A stretch of 40,401 nucleotides of DNA from Tissierella sp. (lineage in GTDB: Bacteria > Bacillota > Clostridia > Tissierellales > Tissierellaceae): contig JAAYGX010000075.1 in assembly GCA_012735585.1 (NCBI GenBank), forward strand, positions 1 through 40,401, in the 5' to 3' direction. Under the pieces are notes generated by a model, which was not told the origin of the DNA, did no database searches, and worked only from the letters and a program-made list of their open reading frames with translations. Of the stretch, positions 35,418 through 40,401 are shown piece after piece. Numbering within the stretch: the first letter of the stretch is position 1; every line of letters begins with the position of its first letter. The translations under genes and the position numbers were made by a program.

Positions 35418-38408
35418 ATGTTGAAACGTTTAATAGCAGCGTTATTGTTATTTATAATTTTATTATCAGCATTAGCACCGGTTCTTGCTGCGGCTGATCA
35501 TGAAACTAATGGAGAAATACTACAAGAATTAGGTGTATTAACGGGTTACGAAGATGGAAAATTGCATTTAGATGATAACTTTACTAGACAGGATATGGTA
35601 GTAATGATTTCTCGTCTATATAAAGAAGAAAACAAAGCTAAATCATATGTTGGAAGAAATGTATTCAAGGATCTTAATGCAAGTAGAAAGTTCTATATTC
35701 CATATATTACTTGGGCTAAAGATCAAGGTTTAATCCAAGGACAAGAGGCAGATGTATTTGGATTTAATGCTAATACAACTGTACAAGAATTCCAAACCAT
35801 ACTACTTAGGGCATTGGGCTATGGAGAAGAAGCCCAAAACTGGAATCAAGTACCAGACTTAGCAAAATCATTAGGTATTATGAATAATTTAAACCTAAGC
35901 CCTTCCTCTAAATTGACAAGGGGCCAAATGGCATCAATGGTTCTAAATACTTTAGGTGAGACTAAAAAAGCTAGTTTACTTACATTAGCTGAAGTAATAG
36001 GACTAGAAATACCAGATATTTTTAAAGTAGATGAAAAATTAACTATTAATAAAAGCACCATCACTATTGAAGGAAAAGTATCAGCTTCAGACACATTAAA
36101 GCTCCACATCAGACCAACTTCCTCAGGAATCAGTGGCGGTGCTAAGCTTATTGATCTTACAATTGATAAAAATGGAAGCTTTTCTGAAGAAATAAAAAAC
36201 TTACAAGCAGGTAAATATGAGTATAGATTTGAAGGCAGTAGTAAAAACACTGTCTTTAAAGCATTTGAAATCGAAGAAGTTGAATTTGCTTTGGTAGATA
36301 TAATTGCAGATAATTTAAAGGAAATACATTTAACATTCACCCAACCAGTAGATACTGCTGCTGCATCATTCATCAGTAATTACACAACAAATGCAGGAAC
36401 AATAAATGATGTTAGATTTGGTGATAATAACACTAAAGTTATATTAGTTCTAAATGGAACTATGAGACAAGATAACAGGTACAAAATCGATGCTATAGCG
36501 AAAGCAATCGATGGCCAAGATTTAATTATTGAAGGTGAGGAATTCACAGCATCCGATAAGATGAATCCATCGGCATTAGAAGCAGTTCAATTAGGTGACA
36601 AAGGACTGAAATTGGTTTTTTCAGAGCCCATTAAAGGGGCTAGAGCTAATAACTTTAAAATAGACGATAGAACATTTACCGGAAATGTAAATACTGTTAA
36701 TCATGAGGTTTTCCTTACATTTCGCTCATCATATGATTATTTAAGAGAAGGTTCTCATACTATTGACATCACTGGAATAACTGACTTTGCTAATCGTCAA
36801 ATGTCCAATGATTACTTGGACTTCGAAATAATCAATGATAAAACTGCACCAAAGATCATAGGTGCTGCAGCTACACTTGAGGAAGTAATTATAGAATTCG
36901 ATGAAGATATCGACCCTTCAACTGCAAGCAGAAATCAATTCTATATTATGCAAAGAAATAGAAAGGCAAACCCAGATAGCGTCAACTTCAAAGGTAATAA
37001 AGCATACCTTTCTTTTAAAAATAATAAACTTTCACTAAACGAAACAACTATTTATGTAGAAAACGTTACTGATTATTCAGGTAATAGAATGAAATTAGAT
37101 GAAATAGATGTTTTACCTGTAATAGATGAGACTCCACCAAGAGTAACCAACTATGTTGTATCAGAAGATGGTAGAAGCATTACAGTATATTACAGCAAAA
37201 ACGTAAATGGCAAAGATAGACCAGACTATCTAATCGAAGATCAAAATGGCAGAGAATTAAATATTAGGGAGATACAAGGATCAGATAAAGAGTTTATTAT
37301 TTATCTATCGTCTGTATTACCAATAGGTAAAAATACTCTACACATTGATGGAGTTGAAGATACAACTCCACATAGAAATCTAGTAGTACCTTATTCAGTA
37401 ACTATAGATATGAAAGATATAACAAGACCGGATATCATAAGTTACTCTGGATTTGAAAACTTTATTATGGTTCAATTCGATAAGGAAATGGATTATACAA
37501 CAGTAGAAAATCCTGAAAACTACATTATCAACTTCAATAATTCAATCAACTTTTTACCACATGATAGCTATATTTCATTAAGCGAAGATGGCAAAACACT
37601 GACTATTGAATTACCTAAAACCATCTCAGGTAGGGATGTTGAAGTAGGTAGAAATCTGACTTCTATAGAAATCAGAGGAATAAAAGATACATCAGGTAAT
37701 GATATTAAAGACTTAATTAAAAAATTAGAATTTGATAGAACTTCAACTGGAAACGCTAAACCAATTGACTATTACACAAATGTTCCAGGTAAACAAGGTG
37801 CATTATTGGATGAAAATACTATAAAAGTTAGATTCAATATACCTATAGTAGAAGCTGACGAAAGAGACTTTGTTACAAAAAATAGAGATATAATAATAGA
37901 TGAGGTTGTAGCAGATGGTTCAAATGTAGTAACTATATACCTTAGAGACAATGACAATACTTCAATCGAAAAAGGTGATTTAAGTATTGCACCTAGGAAT
38001 GGTATGCTAACCTCTATTGGTACTTCAGTTGATGCAGTTTCTTTGGATTTAGTAGATGAAGTAGCACCTAGAGTTAAATATCGTACAAGTACACTAGTAA
38101 CTAGAGCCGATACAATTGAGCTACCTTTCACCGAAGATCTAGAATCTCGTGGCGAAGGCCTTTATGCTAGGGACTTAGAGATATACAAAGAAAATGGTTG
38201 GGTTCTATTAAGACCAGATGTAGATTATACAACAAAGCTACACTCAACAGATAAATCTATTATTATAATTACTCTTAAGGACAGAGATACTAGATCTGAT
38301 TATTCTGTAAGAGTAGCTGGTCAAAACAACACCACCCCTTCTAATATAAGGGATTTACAAGGAAACTTTGCATTAGATTCTATAGATAGCTATAGAACTG
38401 ATTATTAG
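35418..38408 (+). CDS. S-layer-homology (SLH) surface protein with SbsA-type Ig-like repeats
   Basis: This 996-residue secreted protein has a signal peptide (1-24). Three SLH-like repeats follow at about 30-70, 85-135 and 143-180, with TRQDMVVMISRL, TVQEFQTILLRALGY and TRGQMASMVLNTLG. SLH modules bind secondary cell-wall polymer. From about 205 the protein is a string of beta-sandwich units with the recurring pattern 'hxlxFsepvd...ssNyxh', typical of SbsA_Ig/Big_5 domains, roughly seven to eight to the end. There is no C-terminal membrane anchor or sortase motif. It could be an S-layer subunit or an adhesin. It is monocistronic, divergent from pyrG, and has a strong terminator. Confidence 0.9.
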   Translation: MLKRLIAALLLFIILLSALAPVLAAADHETNGEILQELGVLTGYEDGKLHLDDNFTRQDMVVMISRLYKEENKAKSYVGRNVFKDLNASRKFYIPYITWAKDQGLIQGQEADVFGFNANTTVQEFQTILLRALGYGEEAQNWNQVPDLAKSLGIMNNLNLSPSSKLTRGQMASMVLNTLGETKKASLLTLAEVIGLEIPDIFKVDEKLTINKSTITIEGKVSASDTLKLHIRPTSSGISGGAKLIDLTIDKNGSFSEEIKNLQAGKYEYRFEGSSKNTVFKAFEIEEVEFALVDIIADNLKEIHLTFTQPVDTAAASFISNYTTNAGTINDVRFGDNNTKVILVLNGTMRQDNRYKIDAIAKAIDGQDLIIEGEEFTASDKMNPSALEAVQLGDKGLKLVFSEPIKGARANNFKIDDRTFTGNVNTVNHEVFLTFRSSYDYLREGSHTIDITGITDFANRQMSNDYLDFEIINDKTAPKIIGAAATLEEVIIEFDEDIDPSTASRNQFYIMQRNRKANPDSVNFKGNKAYLSFKNNKLSLNETTIYVENVTDYSGNRMKLDEIDVLPVIDETPPRVTNYVVSEDGRSITVYYSKNVNGKDRPDYLIEDQNGRELNIREIQGSDKEFIIYLSSVLPIGKNTLHIDGVEDTTPHRNLVVPYSVTIDMKDITRPDIISYSGFENFIMVQFDKEMDYTTVENPENYIINFNNSINFLPHDSYISLSEDGKTLTIELPKTISGRDVEVGRNLTSIEIRGIKDTSGNDIKDLIKKLEFDRTSTGNAKPIDYYTNVPGKQGALLDENTIKVRFNIPIVEADERDFVTKNRDIIIDEVVADGSNVVTIYLRDNDNTSIEKGDLSIAPRNGMLTSIGTSVDAVSLDLVDEVAPRVKYRTSTLVTRADTIELPFTEDLESRGEGLYARDLEIYKENGWVLLRPDVDYTTKLHSTDKSIIIITLKDRDTRSDYSVRVAGQNNTTPSNIRDLQGNFALDSIDSYRTDY

Positions 38409-38424
38409 ATTAAATATTTTTTTA

Positions 38425-38458
38425 AAAACCCTTCGGCTTAAGCCTGAAGGGTTTTTTT
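38425..38458. terminator. Intrinsic terminator of the SLH protein gene
   Basis: AAAACCCTTC-GGC pairs with GCC-TGAAGGGTTTT with one bulged base and a TTAA loop, followed by a T-run on the plus strand. A shorter T-stretch on the minus strand may also end the convergent gene at 38470. Confidence 0.88.
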
Positions 38459-38469
38459 GTATAGGGACA

Positions 38470-40002
38470 CTATGCATATTTATCTTCATCCATTTTCTCT
38501 ATCTGATCATCTTCCTTATAACTAGGTACCATATGTTTTATATAGTTTATTACATCTTCATCTTTTCCTTCATTTAACAGTCGCCTTAATTCTTCTAAGG
38601 ATTTAAGCACAAATCTATATTCTACAGGAAATGGGACTATATTATCACTACTGTTTACAATATTAGCTCTTTCTACTATATATTCTGTATTGAAGTTTGT
38701 ATTCATGGAATGGATAATCATCTCACAGATTCTTCTACTTGCATCTACAATATTTCTAGGGTTTACTACTTGGTCTGTAGATATCATTATAAATTTATCA
38801 ACATTATATAGCTTAGCTGACTGGACTAGATTTAAAGTGCCAAAGACATTATTATTGATGGCCTCCTTTGGACTAAATTCCATCAAGAAAGTATCCTTAT
38901 GATCTGAAGCATGAAATATTACTTCAGGCTTCTCCGACTTAATAATCTCATCTATCCTATGTCTATCTATTATAGAGCTACTTAGCACTTTAAAATTTAA
39001 ACTTGGATATGTCTTCCTCATTTGATCCTCTATTCCATAGGGTGAGTAAGGATATATATCTAATATAATCAATTCCTTTGGCTTAAGCTCTCCAATTTGC
39101 CTACAAAATTCTGAACCTATACTCCCTCCCCCTACTGTTACCATGACAACTTTACCAGTAATATAAGATGAGATTTTATCCAAATCAATCCTTATCCCTT
39201 CTCTTCTGAACAAATCCCTTATTTCTACCTCTTTAATATCTTTTATACTTAAATCTCCATCTATGGATTCATATATGGCTGGTAATATTCTCAACTTGCA
39301 TTTTGCCTCTTTACAAATATCTACGATCTTTCTAATATCTCTTTTCGTTGCCGAAGGCATAGCAATTATTATCTCATCTATAAGGTAATTATCTACTGCG
39401 GAAAGTATGCTTTGTCTACCTCCTACTATTGGTATTTCATCTATAACTTCCCCCTGCTTTTTAATATCGTCATCTATTATTACAACTGGCTCATAATCAA
39501 ATTGGTTATTACTAATACACTCTTTAACAATCCTTATACCTGCTTGACCAGCTCCTATAATCATGATTCTCTTCATACTACCTTCTTTCTTAGCTTCCAT
39601 CCCAATATTCCTATCAAAATACCTCAAGCCAAATCTAAATCCTCCTATTAAAGACAGATCTATTAATGTGGTTAATATGTAAATGGTTCTTGATAGATCA
39701 TTTTGCCTTAAAAATAGAAAACTTAAAACAGATGCATTGGAAAGTATGATTGCAGTAACTATATTGTAAAGTTTAGTCATACTTGTATATCTCCACACAG
39801 TCTTATACATGTTAAAGTAATAAAAAATCCCTAGTTTTATAATTGTAATATAAACCGCATTATCCAAATATCTCGGTACATAAGAAATAAGTTGTGTATC
39901 TACAATTCCTTCAAATTTTATATAAAGAGCCAATAAATAGGCCAAGTTAATCAATATGATATCTACAAATACTAAAATAAGTTTATTTAGTTTCCTTTCC
40001 AT
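38470..40002 (-). CDS. Divergent CapD/PglF/FlaA1-like membrane NDP-sugar dehydratase homologue, probably catalytically impaired
   Basis: At 510 residues this is clearly shorter than usual membrane 4,6-dehydratases (about 600-650). It has four N-terminal helices (about 8-125), a Rossmann CoA-binding-like domain (IMIIGAGQAGIRIV, 146-159) and a Polysacc_synt_2 domain from about 282. Motifs have drifted: VTVGGGSIGSE for VTGAGGSIGSE, HASDHKD for HAAAHKH, and STDQVVNPRNIVDASRR (408-424) for STDKAVNPTNVMGATKR, so the active-site Lys is Gln and the MGATK Lys is Arg. After IVPF (455-458) about 100 residues, including the usual HPDMTRYFM block, are missing and the chain joins the normal C-terminal tail. 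The frame is intact. A non-catalytic or altered role is inferred. Confidence 0.85.
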   Translation of the reverse strand: MERKLNKLILVFVDIILINLAYLLALYIKFEGIVDTQLISYVPRYLDNAVYITIIKLGIFYYFNMYKTVWRYTSMTKLYNIVTAIILSNASVLSFLFLRQNDLSRTIYILTTLIDLSLIGGFRFGLRYFDRNIGMEAKKEGSMKRIMIIGAGQAGIRIVKECISNNQFDYEPVVIIDDDIKKQGEVIDEIPIVGGRQSILSAVDNYLIDEIIIAMPSATKRDIRKIVDICKEAKCKLRILPAIYESIDGDLSIKDIKEVEIRDLFRREGIRIDLDKISSYITGKVVMVTVGGGSIGSEFCRQIGELKPKELIILDIYPYSPYGIEDQMRKTYPSLNFKVLSSSIIDRHRIDEIIKSEKPEVIFHASDHKDTFLMEFSPKEAINNNVFGTLNLVQSAKLYNVDKFIMISTDQVVNPRNIVDASRRICEMIIHSMNTNFNTEYIVERANIVNSSDNIVPFPVEYRFVLKSLEELRRLLNEGKDEDVINYIKHMVPSYKEDDQIEKMDEDKYA

Positions 40003-40108
40003 TGCCCACCTCTCTAAAAATTCTAATAATTTAATTATAACATATGGATACCTGTTCTAAAATCAATTTTAAATCCAATTTAAAATAGCCTTTAAATAAT
40101 TATTAATA

Positions 40109-40137
40109 TTGGAAATATTCAATCTATGTGTTAATAT
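40109..40137 (+). promoter_or_regulatory. Promoter of ald
   Basis: TTGGAA (40109-40114), a 17-nt spacer and TAATAT (40132-40137) precede the ald ATG, with a leader of about 30 nt and AGGGGGAAC as ribosome binding site. Confidence 0.6.
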
Positions 40138-40174
40138 ATAATTAATGAAAGACATATAAAAGGGGGAACAATCT

Positions 40175-40401
40175 ATGATTATTGGTGTACCAAAAGAAAT
40201 CAAATCACAAGAAGACAGAGTTGCTCTTACACCTGCTGGTGTAGATGCTTTGGTAAGGGCCGGACACAGGGTTTTAGTTGAAACCAATGCAGGGAATGGC
40301 TCTGGTTTTAGTGACGAAGAGTATATTTCATTAGGAGCTGAAATAATTAATGACCCTTCCAGTCTGTGGGAACAATCAGAGATGATTCTAAAAGTCAAAG
40401 A
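40175..40401 (+). CDS. ald: Alanine dehydrogenase, N-terminus, cut by window edge
   Basis: Ald deaminates L-alanine to pyruvate with NAD+, releasing ammonia. The first 75 codons read on without a stop to the window end. [19 protein letters not shown] (with the substrate Arg15), [19 protein letters not shown] and MILKVK (substrate Lys region) match the start of Bacillus Ald closely. The ATG follows AGGGGGAACAATCT, and a promoter is visible upstream. It is divergent from the CapD-like gene. Fermentation of alanine fits the amino-acid-degrading context. Confidence 0.93.
   Translation, partial: MIIGVPKEIKSQEDRVALTPAGVDALVRAGHRVLVETNAGNGSGFSDEEYISLGAEIINDPSSLWEQSEMILKVK

Noticed and set aside
35846-36373. 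175-codon open frame antisense to the SLH gene
   Set aside because: Fully contained in the SLH coding region, Ser/Ile/Val-rich shadow without start signals.
38470-40002. Frameshift as the cause of the short CapD-like protein
   Set aside because: The normal C-terminal tail follows in the same frame, so an in-frame deletion or divergence explains the length better.
40069-40398. Minus-strand frame over the start of ald
   Set aside because: The plus-strand frame is an unmistakable alanine dehydrogenase start with promoter and ribosome binding site.

Overview
This AT-rich window reads as chromosome from an endospore-forming, low-GC Gram-positive anaerobe of the Bacillota, most likely Clostridia/Tissierellia. 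The evidence is a spoIID gene at the left edge, a YwmB-murA-spoIID neighbourhood, AGGAGG-type ribosome binding sites, frequent TTG starts, an SLH-anchored surface protein, and amino-acid catabolism genes (tyrosine phenol-lyase, alanine dehydrogenase). The taxonomic placement is inference. I see no tRNA, rRNA, CRISPR array, transposase or phage gene.

The backbone is one long minus-strand housekeeping series, described here in transcription order (high to low coordinate). It runs pyrG (33649-35244); fba, fsa, glpX, rho, rpmE (24901-29202); a DUF1385 gene, prmC, two half-size CHR transporters, prfA (20637-24615); ywlC/sua5, ywlE, rpiB, upp, wecA/tagO, wecB/mnaA (15434-20526); the complete ten-gene F-type ATP synthase operon (8082-15045); ywmB and murA (5883-7942); and finally spoIID (1-945, cut by the edge). 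This is broadly the order of the Bacillus pyrG-to-spoIID region, so modules that interrupt it stand out as lineage additions.

There are four additions. (1) Between murA and spoIID sit a tyrosine phenol-lyase, an NSS-family Na+ symporter, an FCD-type GntR regulator and, on the plus strand, a CPBP-family membrane protein. (2) Between pyrG and fba, on the plus strand, sits a tightly coupled operon: a MacB/LolD-type ABC ATPase, a secreted and membrane-anchored protein of five Ig-like repeats, and an FtsX/MacB permease. (3) Two half-size CHR proteins lie between prmC and prfA. (4) Beyond pyrG lie a 996-residue SLH surface protein, a divergent CapD/PglF-like membrane protein and the start of alanine dehydrogenase.

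The most striking observations are these. The CTP synthase has alanine (GCC) in place of the nucleophilic cysteine of its glutaminase domain while the rest of that site is kept, which predicts an ammonia-dependent enzyme. The CapD/PglF-like protein has lost catalytic-motif residues and about 100 C-terminal residues without a frameshift. The ATP synthase c subunit carries the full Na+-ligand set. The tpl gene has a near-consensus promoter with a perfect 12-bp palindrome just after the predicted transcription start. Several gene-free gaps hold palindromic repeats, including one 169-nt nested imperfect hairpin.

In physiology, the window suggests a Na+-bioenergetics amino-acid fermenter. Tyrosine could enter by Na+ symport and be split to phenol, pyruvate and ammonia, and alanine could be deaminated by Ald. 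Ample ammonia could relax the need for glutamine hydrolysis by CTP synthase. fba, fsa and glpX supply sugar-phosphate interconversion and gluconeogenesis, and wecA and wecB start a cell-wall polymer that could help carry SLH proteins.
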